Part shown: in pieces, positions 9,785 through 19,596 of the stretch
Numbering within the stretch: position 1 is the first letter of the stretch
How the letters are laid out: every line of letters starts with the position of its first letter
Assembly (NCBI GenBank): GCA_022447685.1
Contig: JAKVAO010000009.1
Span: forward strand, 1-59,637
Source of the DNA: Candidatus Caenarcanales bacterium
GTDB taxonomy: Bacteria > Cyanobacteriota > Vampirovibrionia > LMEP-6097
DNA: 59,637 bases
Direction of reading: 5' to 3'
Notes under the pieces: generated by a model
What the model was told of the DNA's origin: nothing
The model's database searches: none
What the model saw: the letters and a program-made list of their open reading frames with translations, nothing else
Program-made: the position numbers and the translations under genes

Positions 9785-11617
9785 CTACAAGCCAGCAACA
9801 CTAGCCTGAACAGCACCACTATTATTAAGCACCATAACCTCAACAAGAGGGTACCTTCTAGCACTATTATCTAGGAAGCTATACAAGTTATGTGAGATTA
9901 AAGTCTGTAATTTAACTGAGTAATCCTCAATATGCTTAACAGGTTCACCCTTTAGTGTCTCTTCAAGCGATTTTTGTGCTGAATTACAAAGTTTTATCAG
10001 TCCCTTTCTAAAGCTATGCTCATCGAAGCCATAAGGCAGTAATATACCTTTGGTTTCTATCTCAGGAGTCACACAGAACTGACCATAGGCATTGATATTA
10101 ACAATAATCAGAATAAATCCATCACTAAGTATCATTCTTCTCTCTAGGATAATGTCATCATCTAGCCTACCAACATTATCGTTATCGATAAGTAGAATTC
10201 CAGCATCGACTCTATCTAGGACTTGGCATTTACCATCTTGCATCTCAAGAATATCACCATTATCAAGCACAAAAATCTTCTCAGGATCAACACCACACTT
10301 AACCCCAGTCTCACCATGCTTCAAAAGCATTCTATACTCACCATGGCAAGGCATAAAATTATTCGGGCGACACAAATTTATAAGCATCTTTTGCTCTTCT
10401 TGGCTAGCGTGCCCAGAAACATGAATAATATGATCTTTACCATAAATCACATCTGCACCTCTAGCAAAAAGATTATTCACAAGACCATTAACTGATTTCT
10501 CATTACCTGGGATAGGTGAAGCACTGACTATGACCTGATCACCAGGCTGAATCTTCACATACTTATGCTCACCACGAGCGATACGAGAAAGAGCCGCAAA
10601 TTGTTCACCCTGACTTCCAGTAGTCAAAATCACTAAATCCTCAGGAGGGATCTTATTAATTTCTTCTTGTTTAACTATAAAGTTGTCAGGGATTGAGATA
10701 TAACCAAGCTCTTTAGAAATATTTGCCAGGTTTATCATAGATCTACCAAAGATAGAAACTTTTTTATTTGCTTGTAATGCAAGCTGCAAAACTAATTTCA
10801 CCCTACTAACCTGACTTGCAAAAGTAGTAATCAGAAGCTTCTTCTGCGCGTTAAAAATTAATTCTTTAATCTTAGGAATAACAGCCTTCTCAGAAGGAGT
10901 ATAACCAGCACGCTCAGCATTAGTACTGTCACTAATCAGTAGATCAACACCTTCATCGCCAGCTTTAGCAATGCTTCTAATATCAAAATATTGATTCTCT
11001 ATAGGACTGTGATCGAATTTGAAATCACCACTATGAACTATTCTTCCAGCAGGAGTATCTATTATCAAACAAAAACTATCAGCAATACTATGGTTATTAC
11101 GCACATACTGCACTGAGAAATACTTTCCGACTTTCACTTTATCTCTAGCCTTAGTCCAAACCAACTTCTGATTTAGAATATTAGCTTCTCTAAGCTTATT
11201 CTGTACTAGTGCATAAGCAAGTCCTGGAGCATAAATAATAGGGATGTTGATCTCACGAAGTATAGGAACTATACCTCCAATATGATCTTCATGACCATGA
11301 GTAACAATCATAGCCCTGATCTTGTCTTTATTCTCGACAATATAATTCAATTTAGGTAAAACAATATCTACCCCAATCATGCTCGTAGTCGGGAAAGCTA
11401 AGCCAGCATCCACCAGCATAATATCGTCGCCACACTCAAAAACCCAGGTATTCTTTCCAATCTCAAAGAGTCCGCCAAGGGAAATAACCTTCACCTTCTT
11501 CTCTGGATCGTATTCTATTTCACTAGATTCATGTTTAATAGTCTTAGTAACAGCCTTCACCTTGCCACTACTAGACTTCAAAATTCTTCTTGTTTGGTTC
11601 GTTATTTTATTACTCAT
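9785..11617 (-). CDS. rnj: Ribonuclease J
   Basis: Metallo-beta-lactamase/beta-CASP ribonuclease with endonuclease and 5'-3' exonuclease activity in mRNA decay and RNA maturation. The zinc-binding HGHEDH motif is at residues 107-112; HSGDFKFD, the beta-CASP TTGSQGEQFAALSR block and the VSGHAS motif are also present. The 610-residue length is about 50 above the usual 555, partly from a basic N-terminal tail of about 40 residues. It is the third gene of asd-dapA-rnj, the order known from cyanobacteria (slr0549-slr0551 in Synechocystis) and, with dapG added, from Bacillus. No clear Shine-Dalgarno site precedes the ATG. Confidence 0.95.
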   Translation of the reverse strand: MSNKITNQTRRILKSSSGKVKAVTKTIKHESSEIEYDPEKKVKVISLGGLFEIGKNTWVFECGDDIMLVDAGLAFPTTSMIGVDIVLPKLNYIVENKDKIRAMIVTHGHEDHIGGIVPILREINIPIIYAPGLAYALVQNKLREANILNQKLVWTKARDKVKVGKYFSVQYVRNNHSIADSFCLIIDTPAGRIVHSGDFKFDHSPIENQYFDIRSIAKAGDEGVDLLISDSTNAERAGYTPSEKAVIPKIKELIFNAQKKLLITTFASQVSRVKLVLQLALQANKKVSIFGRSMINLANISKELGYISIPDNFIVKQEEINKIPPEDLVILTTGSQGEQFAALSRIARGEHKYVKIQPGDQVIVSASPIPGNEKSVNGLVNNLFARGADVIYGKDHIIHVSGHASQEEQKMLINLCRPNNFMPCHGEYRMLLKHGETGVKCGVDPEKIFVLDNGDILEMQDGKCQVLDRVDAGILLIDNDNVGRLDDDIILERRMILSDGFILIIVNINAYGQFCVTPEIETKGILLPYGFDEHSFRKGLIKLCNSAQKSLEETLKGEPVKHIEDYSVKLQTLISHNLYSFLDNSARRYPLVEVMVLNNSGAVQASVAGL

Positions 11618-11655
11618 AACAATTATTTAAGTAAAATCGTATAGAAATCTATGAT

Positions 11656-12576
11656 TTATGAAACAAGTTCATTCTCTGTTTCTAGCACTGCCTCAATCAT
11701 TTTCTTAAGATTGATTTGCTTATCTAAAGGCAGAGCCAACATAGGACTTCTTAGTCTTGCAGAACAGATACCCAAACCACCTAAAGCAGCTTTGACACCG
11801 ATAGGGTTAGTATCTGCAAATATTTCCTTCATCACAGGGAATATTTGGACATGAATCTGTCTTGCTAGTTCATTATTCCCAGAAAGATAAGCTTCTATCA
11901 TTTCTTTCATTTTCGCGCCAAGAACATGAGAACTAACAGAAATAACTCCATCAGCACCGATACTCATCATCGCAAGTGTCAGTGTATCTTCGCCTGAATA
12001 AATCTTGAAAGCGTTATTATCAAGCTCTGTTCTGATACTAGTAATCAAATCAAGATCACTACTAGCTTCTTTAAGAGCTACTATATTTTTGTTATTGATA
12101 GCAAGCTCAACTACGGAGTCTGCACTTAAACTAACCCCAGATCTAGACTTCACGTTGTAAAGAATAATAGGTAATTTGGTATTTCTAGCAATATCACTAA
12201 AGTGATTAATCATGCCTTTCTGGTTAGGTTTATTATAATAAGGACAAACGAGTAGAACCCCATCTGCACCAAGCTCTTCAGCACGTTTCACTGAACTAAT
12301 AGAAGTCTTAGTTGAGTTAGAACCTGCACCAAATATAATCTTAGTATCGTAACCTTTATCCTTCACATATTTAAGCACATGAGCAAGAAACTCCTCCTCT
12401 TCTATATGCTCAAGAGTAGGTCTTTCACCAGTAGTTCCAGCAATAATAATCGAATCAGTACCAGTCTTAACTAAATGATCAATAATTTTCTCTGCTGCAA
12501 TATAATCAATACGGCTAACATCATCCTCTTTGAAAGGAGTTACCATTGCTGTTATTAGTGAACCGAAATTGATCAT
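11656..12576 (-). CDS. dapA: 4-hydroxy-tetrahydrodipicolinate synthase
   Basis: Condenses pyruvate with aspartate semialdehyde, the committed step of lysine and diaminopimelate synthesis. The 306 residues match the family. TAMVTPF opens the barrel, GTTGERPTL is the substrate-loop GTTGE motif, ILYNVKSRSG carries the catalytic tyrosine, and NIVALKEAS carries the Schiff-base lysine. An AGGAG site lies 7 bases before the ATG. It starts 9 bases after asd, whose product it consumes, so co-transcription is expected. Confidence 0.96.
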   Translation of the reverse strand: MINFGSLITAMVTPFKEDDVSRIDYIAAEKIIDHLVKTGTDSIIIAGTTGERPTLEHIEEEEFLAHVLKYVKDKGYDTKIIFGAGSNSTKTSISSVKRAEELGADGVLLVCPYYNKPNQKGMINHFSDIARNTKLPIILYNVKSRSGVSLSADSVVELAINNKNIVALKEASSDLDLITSIRTELDNNAFKIYSGEDTLTLAMMSIGADGVISVSSHVLGAKMKEMIEAYLSGNNELARQIHVQIFPVMKEIFADTNPIGVKAALGGLGICSARLRSPMLALPLDKQINLKKMIEAVLETENELVS

Positions 12577-12585
12577 TGAGAACTC

Positions 12586-13605
12586 CTATATTATACCTTG
12601 TTTTATCATAGATTCAGCAATTTGAATAGTATTTAGCGCTGCACCTTTCCTCAAATTATCAGAAGCAAGCCATAAATTGAAGCTATTATCTCGACTCTCA
12701 TCAACTCTTATCCTACCTACGAAAGTCGCATCCTTACCAGTAGACATAGTTGGCATTGGATACAATGATTGCTCCGGATCATCCAAAATGCGGATATTAG
12801 GATTATTCGAAATAACTTCCTTAAATTCTTTAACAAAACTTGGGTTTTTCAGTTCGATATTCACACTTTCACAGTGACTAACCATAACTGGAACCCTAAC
12901 AGCAGTACAAGTAAGCTTCAGGTCGGCTATACCTAGAATCTTTCTAGACTCCTCGATAACCTTAACTTCTTCTTTAGTGTAACCATTATCCATAAACACA
13001 TCTATATGTGGGACCAGATTAAAAGCTAGTTTCTGATTGATATGCTTAGCTTCAAAATCTTCACCATCCAGAACCTTCCTAGAGCTTTCCTCCAGCTCTT
13101 GCATAGCTTCTTTACCAGCACCAGAAATACTCTGATAAGTACTAACAACAACTCTTTCTATCCCATATTTATCAGCCAAAGGCTTAAGTATACAAACAAG
13201 TGGAGCAGTCGAACAATTAGGGTTAGCGATTATACCTTTGTGTTCTTTCAGTGCCTCAGGGTTAACTTCTGGAACCACCAAAGGTACATTCTGGTCCATT
13301 CTAAAAGCACTGGAGTTATCGATAATGACAGCGCCTGCTTTCACTATGGAGTCAGCATATTCTCTACTAACACTAGAGCCAGCAGAAGCTAAAACTATAT
13401 CTATGCCTTCGAAGGAATCGTGCTTAGTCTCTTCGATAGTGAAACTTTGACCATTCTTAGCCGTGATGGTCTCACCAGCTGTTCTCTTACTTGCAAGAAG
13501 CTTAATAGATTCAAATGGAAAATCGCGCTTAATCAATATATCTAATAACAAACGACCAACATTTCCGCTTGCACCAAGAATAGCAAGTTTATATTTCTCA
13601 GACAT
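12586..13605 (-). CDS. asd: Aspartate-semialdehyde dehydrogenase
   Basis: NADPH-dependent reduction of aspartyl phosphate to aspartate semialdehyde, feeding lysine, threonine and methionine synthesis. The nucleotide-binding loop GASGNVG is at residues 11-17, the catalytic cysteine is Cys131 in NPNCSTAPL, and YQSISGAGKEAMQEL matches the family; 339 residues is normal. It is the first gene of asd-dapA-rnj. Its start lies 19 bases after the stop of the broken flagellin gene, with TATTAT-like sequence just before the ATG, so the leader is very short. Confidence 0.96.
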   Translation of the reverse strand: MSEKYKLAILGASGNVGRLLLDILIKRDFPFESIKLLASKRTAGETITAKNGQSFTIEETKHDSFEGIDIVLASAGSSVSREYADSIVKAGAVIIDNSSAFRMDQNVPLVVPEVNPEALKEHKGIIANPNCSTAPLVCILKPLADKYGIERVVVSTYQSISGAGKEAMQELEESSRKVLDGEDFEAKHINQKLAFNLVPHIDVFMDNGYTKEEVKVIEESRKILGIADLKLTCTAVRVPVMVSHCESVNIELKNPSFVKEFKEVISNNPNIRILDDPEQSLYPMPTMSTGKDATFVGRIRVDESRDNSFNLWLASDNLRKGAALNTIQIAESMIKQGII

Positions 13606-14904
13606 TAATATAATAATAACTTATTTACGGAAGCAAAGAGCTTACAGCATTCAAATCGAAAGGATTCATGATACTTATAATCTCATTAATTCCAGATTGA
13701 CTATAAACTGTATCAAGAACATTATTAACCAATTGAGCATCATCAACATTCTGAATAACTAAATCATCTTTTTCTTCGATAGCATCAGAAGCTTCTGAAC
13801 GGAGCCTATCAATGATTTCACTATACTTAGACTTCATAACATTGAAGTTGGTCATAGCTGTATCCATGGCTACTTTATCGATACCAGTAGCTTTTTCATT
13901 GAAGGCAGAACCAGCAATAGTATCGAAATCACTGTTATTAGTTAAATTATCAGTAACCGAAATAGTAGTTAACTTCTCACCCAAGAAACTTGAAAGTCCA
14001 AAACCAGTTTCATCTACTAGCAATGTAGGCTTAAGTTTAGAATACTCAGGTAAAGTTAATAAGTCATATTCACCAATAATAGTACTAGTATCATCTGCGA
14101 TATATAAGTCTGTACCTTCGATTCTCACACCACCTTTACCTATACTGGATACCTCATTCTTAAACTTCAAGTCACCAGTTTCCCTATCCCAAACAGTAAC
14201 ATTATTAGTAGCATCACCAGCTGCAATAAATCTATCATTGAAATCTACAGCATCTAAAAGATTTTGAGTTGAGCTATGCGAGAAGAAAGTATCGCCATCA
14301 GCTGTTGAAAGTAAAGCAGCAGCTTGATTAGCAGCATTAGAATTATAAATCTCAATCTTTCCAGTATTGGTTCCTGAAGTATCACTAGAACCAGAAGCTA
14401 CAGCAACTTCTATAAAACCATTTTTAGCTGCGTCAATAGTTCCACTATTTGTATGAAAAGCAACGCCTGTACCAAATCTATCTCCAGCGTTTGCCCCTTC
14501 GAGATTTAAATCGACAGAATTATAACCATTGCTAGATGAAAATACTTGTACTTGCCCTCTATTGGAATCATAATTTTCATCAGCAACTGCAAGTTTAATA
14601 TCTGATCCTGAACTGTAGGCAGTTAGGGAATCGACCCCAGCTAAACCGGTAATTTTATCAATTTCATTTCCACTATTAACATCGAAAACATAAACTGTTT
14701 CTTTAGTTTCAGAATAAACAAAAGCTCTGTTGCCTGCAATTGTAACCTGTTCACCAAATTTATCACCGTCAGCTATAGTATCACTGGTGACCTCAAGCTC
14801 TACTCTTGAAACATTAGAACCATCATATCTATAGACAAAAGCAGATCCACCATGTGATTCAGAACCATTCACATCTAAGTCAGCCGTTCTTTCAAAACGC
14901 ATTT

Positions 14905-15330
14905 GATCACCGATCTTATGAGTTTCATCATCATCAATATCATAGTATTTTATATCACCTTGCTTTTGAAAGACAATATTTCCTGCTTGGTGGAACTGAG
15001 CATCACCGTCAATGACATATTCTTTATCACCAACTTTGTGGAAAATATTTTGACCACCTAATTGATACTTGGTGTCACCTTCTACATGGTATTTGGTGTC
15101 ACCTTCTACATGATAGAACTTATCACCTACTTTGTGATACTTTTCATCACCGATTGCATGGTATTTGTTATCGCCTACTTTGTGATACTTTTCATCACCG
15201 ATTGCATGATATTTGTTATCACCTACTTTGTGGTACTTTTCATCACCGATTTCATGATATTGGTTATCGCCTACTTTGTGATATCTTTCATCACCAGCTT
15301 GATGATACCTAGTCTCACCTTGATAATATT
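14905..15330 (-). repeat. 24-bp tandem array coding His-rich octapeptides
   Basis: About 17 units of eight residues with consensus YHKxGDxK (variants YHAIGDEK, YHKVGDNK, YHVEGDTK), several forming 48-bp near-identical pairs. It lies inside the flagellin-like gene between the 31-residue repeats and the propeller-like part. Units decay towards the C-terminal side. The regular Y-H...G-D spacing suggests a beta-solenoid; histidines and aspartates repeating at fixed spacing could bind metal, which is inference. Confidence 0.85.
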
Positions 15331-15605
15331 CTCTTTCAAAAGAACCAGCAACATGCTGAATAGTGTCACCTGCATTAAAAGTATAAAGTAGTGTTGAACC
15401 AGCTGTATCATAAATTTCAATAGTAGAGTCAGCAATAATTGTATTACCACCAGCATCCAAGGCGTTCCCCATAAGAGTTCCATCTGGACCACCTGTTACA
15501 ACATTAGCAGTCAAAGATTCAGAAGCATAAGTTATAACTGTAACTCCGTCATTTTCAACCATAGTTTCGCCACCAGAAAAAGTCATAATATTACCATCAT
15601 TACCC

Positions 15606-16110
15606 TCATCTTAATTCTTTGCTCACCATAAGTATCTGTTTCAAGACTCGCTGTAAAATCTGCTGCAGACATTATTTGAGCTACACACGCATTATCTCTT
15701 ACAAAAAGTCTCTGCTCGCCATAAATATCTGTATTTCCACTTGAGCTAAAATCGCTCGCTTCCATACTCATTATGCTGCCATCATTCTCTTTCATTAAGA
15801 TTCTCTGATCACCATTACTATCTGTTTCAAGACTCGCCGTAAAATCTCCTGCAGACATTGTTTGAGCTACACCCGCATTATCTCTTACAAAAATTCTCTG
15901 CTCGCCATAAGTATCTGTATCTCCACTTGAGCTAAAATCGCTCGCTTCCATACTCATTATGCTGCCATCATTCTCTTTCATTAAGATTCTCTGATCACCA
16001 TTACTATCTGTTTCACCACTTGCTGTAAAATCAGCTGCATCCATAATTAAATCAACACCTACATTATCAGTTACAAATATTCTAGTTTCACCATAGCTAT
16101 CTATATCAGT
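15606..16110 (-). repeat. 93/186-bp tandem array in the flagellin-like gene
   Basis: About six 31-residue units of two alternating types: DSNGDQRILMKENDGSIM and DTYGEQRIFVRDNAGVAQTM, each followed by a SMEASDFSSSG or SAGDFTASLE ending. DNA from about 15758 and from about 15944 is nearly identical at an offset of 186 bases. More diverged units continue to about 16470. Confidence 0.85.
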
Positions 16111-18055
16111 CTGCCCTGGATCACTAAAATCAGCAGTACTATAATCATAAGTAGTAGAACCATCGTTACCTAAAATATAAGCCCTAGAAATAGTTTCATC
16201 GCCATATGTAACACTCTCAACCTTACCAGGATCAGCTGTAGCATTATCCAAATCAGATTCAGTGTAATCATAAGTATTACCACTATTATCAAGTACATAA
16301 CTTCTTTTGATTGTTAAATTAGCATCATAGATAACATTCTCTACTTCTCCAAATGATAAAGCTGCACCATCAAGATCACTACCATCGAAGGTTATAGCGT
16401 TACCATCATTATCTCTTACAAAAATACCGTTCACACCGTTCTGGACATCAGTACCAGCACTAAGTTCTGCCATATCATAAGTTTCAACAGTTGAACCATT
16501 ATTTGCAACCTTTAAAACCCTATCTGTCCCATAACTATCAGTATTAGTATCAGTAATACCGTATTGCTCGTCAACACTTGAGTTATAACTCGCATCTCCT
16601 ATAGCAGCAGCGATACTAGCTGAATCCCAAGTTTGGACATTACCAGCATTATCAGTTACTCTTACTTTACCAGTAGGAGAACACCTGCTCTCATGGAGCC
16701 AGTATATCCGATACCATTTGAAGAATTTGTTGCATCATTTAAATACTGTGCATCATACCTAAAAGTCTGATCATCAATATCCAATGCAGCAAGCTTGCCA
16801 CCAGCTTCAGCGTCTAATTCAGAACTTGAGTATGTTAAAGTATTATTACCAAATTCATCTGTAATTGCGATACCTCCAAGTCTGAATGTGTCCGGACCAA
16901 CTATTTCAGTTTGAACATTACCTGCTAAAAGCTCTGCTCTAGTATAAGTATTCACTGAACCATCTGCATTATACTTCTCAGTTTCAGTCTGATAATACAT
17001 TAGATGATTTCTGAAATTATCTGGTCCAGCAGTTGTAGCTGGAGTATTTGCTGTAGCTGTCGTCCTAGTTTGCGTATCAAACTGATCGTACATAGCCTCT
17101 CCAATTGTAGCCATATAGTCAGCATTATCTTTAGTTGAAGCAACTATATAAAGATTATTACTGCCATCTTCATATGCGTCCATCCTATAACCAAATTCTA
17201 AATCAATATATGAATTACTTAACTGCTCGTTTATAGTCCCTGCTTGTACTAACGCCAATAGAAATATCTTCCTCTGCAGACACTGATGTTATCGCAGTGT
17301 TATTATATTTATAAATATACAATCTACCGTCATTCTCAGCAATATTGGTATCCCCTGGACCGTCTCTATTATCAGCTGTAGGACCAGAACTAATAATATA
17401 AGAACCTGTTGTTTTTAGAGTAGAACCTAGAGTAGATTGAGCAATGTTATCACCACCACCAGTATACGCAGTATCTAAAGCTGCACCCAAAAACTCACCT
17501 TCAAGGTCAACGAAGAATGTATCTGAAAGACCAAGTCCAGTTCTAGCATCAAAGCTAAAACCACCGCCGAGCACACTTTCACCATTATAAGTATCATTAG
17601 CAACAATATCCATGATTTCAGTCAGTTGAGTATTGATTTCAGCCTGCATCTGATCTCTATCATCGTCTGTTAAGGTAGCATCATTATCTACAGCATCATT
17701 TACAATTTCTTGCATTCTAAGAAGTCTTGTCTCGACTTCATCAAATGTCAAGAGGCTGTTTTCAAGTCTATTAGTAAAAGAAGTTAAACTCGCTGCAACA
17801 TTGGTTAAAGATTTAATATCAGAATCAAAAGTAGCTAAACTCTGAACTTCGTTATAATCAACACTGGACCGCCGGTCTACATTTCTAGTGGTAAAGTTGT
17901 AAACTCCTCTTTGGAGTTGCAGAGCTCTAATATCTAGTGACACTAAAGATGCAATGCTACTGTTAATATAAACCATTACAATTTCTCTCCAGAATTCAGT
18001 CAAATATACGAGCTTACACTAAAGTCATACCCTAAACATATGAGTGGCTAACAGT

Positions 18056-19567
18056 CTATACAGTATTGGTTAGCTTATCTTGAATTTTCTTTAATCTTTC
18101 TTTTATTTTCTCTTCACCTAAGAGATGAGCAATTAAACCAATATCAGGACCACTAGTTTTCCCACTAATAGCTATTCTTGCTGGCATAAATAGTTTTTTA
18201 CCATTTAATTCTAGGATCTTGCCAACGCTATTTAAAGCGTTTTTAAAAGAAACAGGATCAGCAAAATTAATACCATCAGCATCGATAAGTATTAACAGCT
18301 TCTCTACAATTATTTTGCCATCTTCAAGAGTTTTAAGTATTTTGTCTTCAACAACACTAAAATCTTCAAAGAAGTAATCAATATGTATATCTACTTCGTC
18401 AAATTTATCAAGGCTATCTTGGATACCTTTAAGCATAGCTTCAATCTGGTCTTGACTATACTTATCAGTTGTTTTCAAAGAAAACTTAGAAAATTCAGCA
18501 CAATTATTCAAAATATCAGCATAATCTAGCTTGCTAATATACTCTCTGTTATACCAATTCAATTTCTTAATGTCATAAATCGCTGGGCTTTTACTAACAG
18601 CTTCTATATCAAATTCATCTGCAGCTTCTTCTATAGAGAATAGTTCTCCAAGCTCTTCATCGTTATAACTAGTCCCTACTAAATAATTAACTAGAGCTTC
18701 AGGTAGATAGCCTTGCTTCTTATACGTATCTACTGAAGCGATATCTCCATGCTTTCTTTTAGAGAGTTTTTGTTTGTCTTTAGTAAATATCAAAGGTAAG
18801 TGACCAAATTCAGGCACTGAAAAACCAAGTGCTTCATATATAGCTATCTGCTTAGCAGTATTACTTAAATGATCTTCACCTCTAAAAATATGAGATATTT
18901 GCATAGCAAAATCATCGACAACTACAGCGAAATTATATAAAACCTGTCCAGAGGACTTCTGGATTACTGGATCACCACCAAGGTCTTTAGTATTGATAGA
19001 CATTTCACCACGAATTAGATCATTCCAGAGAATATCCCTATCAGCTCCTAAATTCAATCTCACAACAAAAGGCTTGCCTTCACTTTCAAACTTCGCTTGA
19101 TCTGCCTCAGATAAATTACGAGAACGATTATCATAACGAGGAATTTCTTTATTAGCTTGCTGCTTTGCACGCATTTCATCTAATTCTTCTTTGCTTGCAA
19201 AGCACTTATAGGCTTTGCCTTCACTTAGAAGCTTGGTTATATACTTTTTGTGAATAGCTTCACGAACAGATTGTTTAACGATATGACCTTCACTAAGACC
19301 TGTCATCTCAGCGCCTTCAGGAGCATCTTCAGAGCTTGGATCATCCCAAGAAATATTTAGCCATTTGAAACCATCTAAAATCTCATTCGTAAACTCTTCT
19401 TTACTTCTCTCTTTATCAGTATCTTCTAAACGAAAAAGAAAATCGCCACCGTGATACCTAGCGAAAAGCAAGTTGTAAAGAGCAGTTCTAACTGTACCTA
19501 AATGTAAGTTTCCAGTTGGACTTGGAGCAATTCTAGTTCTAACTTTCTTGAATCGTGATTCAGACAT
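18056..19567 (-). CDS. gltX: Glutamyl-tRNA synthetase
   Basis: Charges tRNA-Glu with glutamate; cytoplasmic class I synthetase. APSPTGNLHLGTVRTALYN carries the HIGH-type signature near the N-terminus, and KLSKRKHGD is the KMSKS-type loop. The 503 residues fit a bacterial GluRS. The ATG at 19567 has a -10-like TAAAAT (19576-19581) only 8 bases upstream and TTAACT 17 bases further (19599-19604), inside the end of the preceding gene. No Shine-Dalgarno site is present, so a leaderless mRNA is likely. Confidence 0.96.
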   Translation of the reverse strand: MSESRFKKVRTRIAPSPTGNLHLGTVRTALYNLLFARYHGGDFLFRLEDTDKERSKEEFTNEILDGFKWLNISWDDPSSEDAPEGAEMTGLSEGHIVKQSVREAIHKKYITKLLSEGKAYKCFASKEELDEMRAKQQANKEIPRYDNRSRNLSEADQAKFESEGKPFVVRLNLGADRDILWNDLIRGEMSINTKDLGGDPVIQKSSGQVLYNFAVVVDDFAMQISHIFRGEDHLSNTAKQIAIYEALGFSVPEFGHLPLIFTKDKQKLSKRKHGDIASVDTYKKQGYLPEALVNYLVGTSYNDEELGELFSIEEAADEFDIEAVSKSPAIYDIKKLNWYNREYISKLDYADILNNCAEFSKFSLKTTDKYSQDQIEAMLKGIQDSLDKFDEVDIHIDYFFEDFSVVEDKILKTLEDGKIIVEKLLILIDADGINFADPVSFKNALNSVGKILELNGKKLFMPARIAISGKTSGPDIGLIAHLLGEEKIKERLKKIQDKLTNTV

Positions 19568-19596
19568 TGCTTAATATTTTACCCTGAAAGTTAAGA

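Larger units (their letters stand above)
13625..17976 (-). pseudogene. Giant flagellin-like gene broken by three frameshifts
   Basis: Four overlapping reading frames form one gene of about 1450 codons. The first (from ATG 17976, GGAGAG upstream) has a flagellin N-domain: MVYINSSIASLVSLDIRALQ, then the RMQEIVNDA...DQMQAEINTQLTEI...NDTYNGESVLGG pattern. The last ends with a helical flagellin-like D0/D1 segment. Frame changes occur near 17215-17258 (one extra base), 16662-16690 (one base missing) and 15600-15615 (one base missing, at GGG). The middle holds a 31-residue repeat array, a His-rich octapeptide array and a propeller-like segment (blades such as NVTVWDRETGDLKF). Expected role: secreted filament subunit with a very large exposed domain. 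Whether it is a true pseudogene or an assembly error cannot be decided here. Confidence 0.75.

Noticed and set aside
13238..15391. Plus-strand open frames opposite asd and the flagellin-like gene
   Set aside because: They are antisense shadows of coding sequence, with repeat-derived low-complexity translations and no ribosome sites.
14905..16110. CRISPR array
   Set aside because: The repeats are contiguous without unique spacers and are translated as protein repeats within a long frame.
13625..17976. Hook-associated protein FlgL rather than flagellin
   Set aside because: The N-terminal pattern from INSS to NDTYNGESVLGG fits flagellin slightly better, and the size and variable centre fit a filament protein. 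FlgL is not fully excluded.
13625..18003. Four separate genes in the flagellin region
   Set aside because: Protein repeats and open frames continue across each junction in the shifted frame, so they are parts of one interrupted gene.
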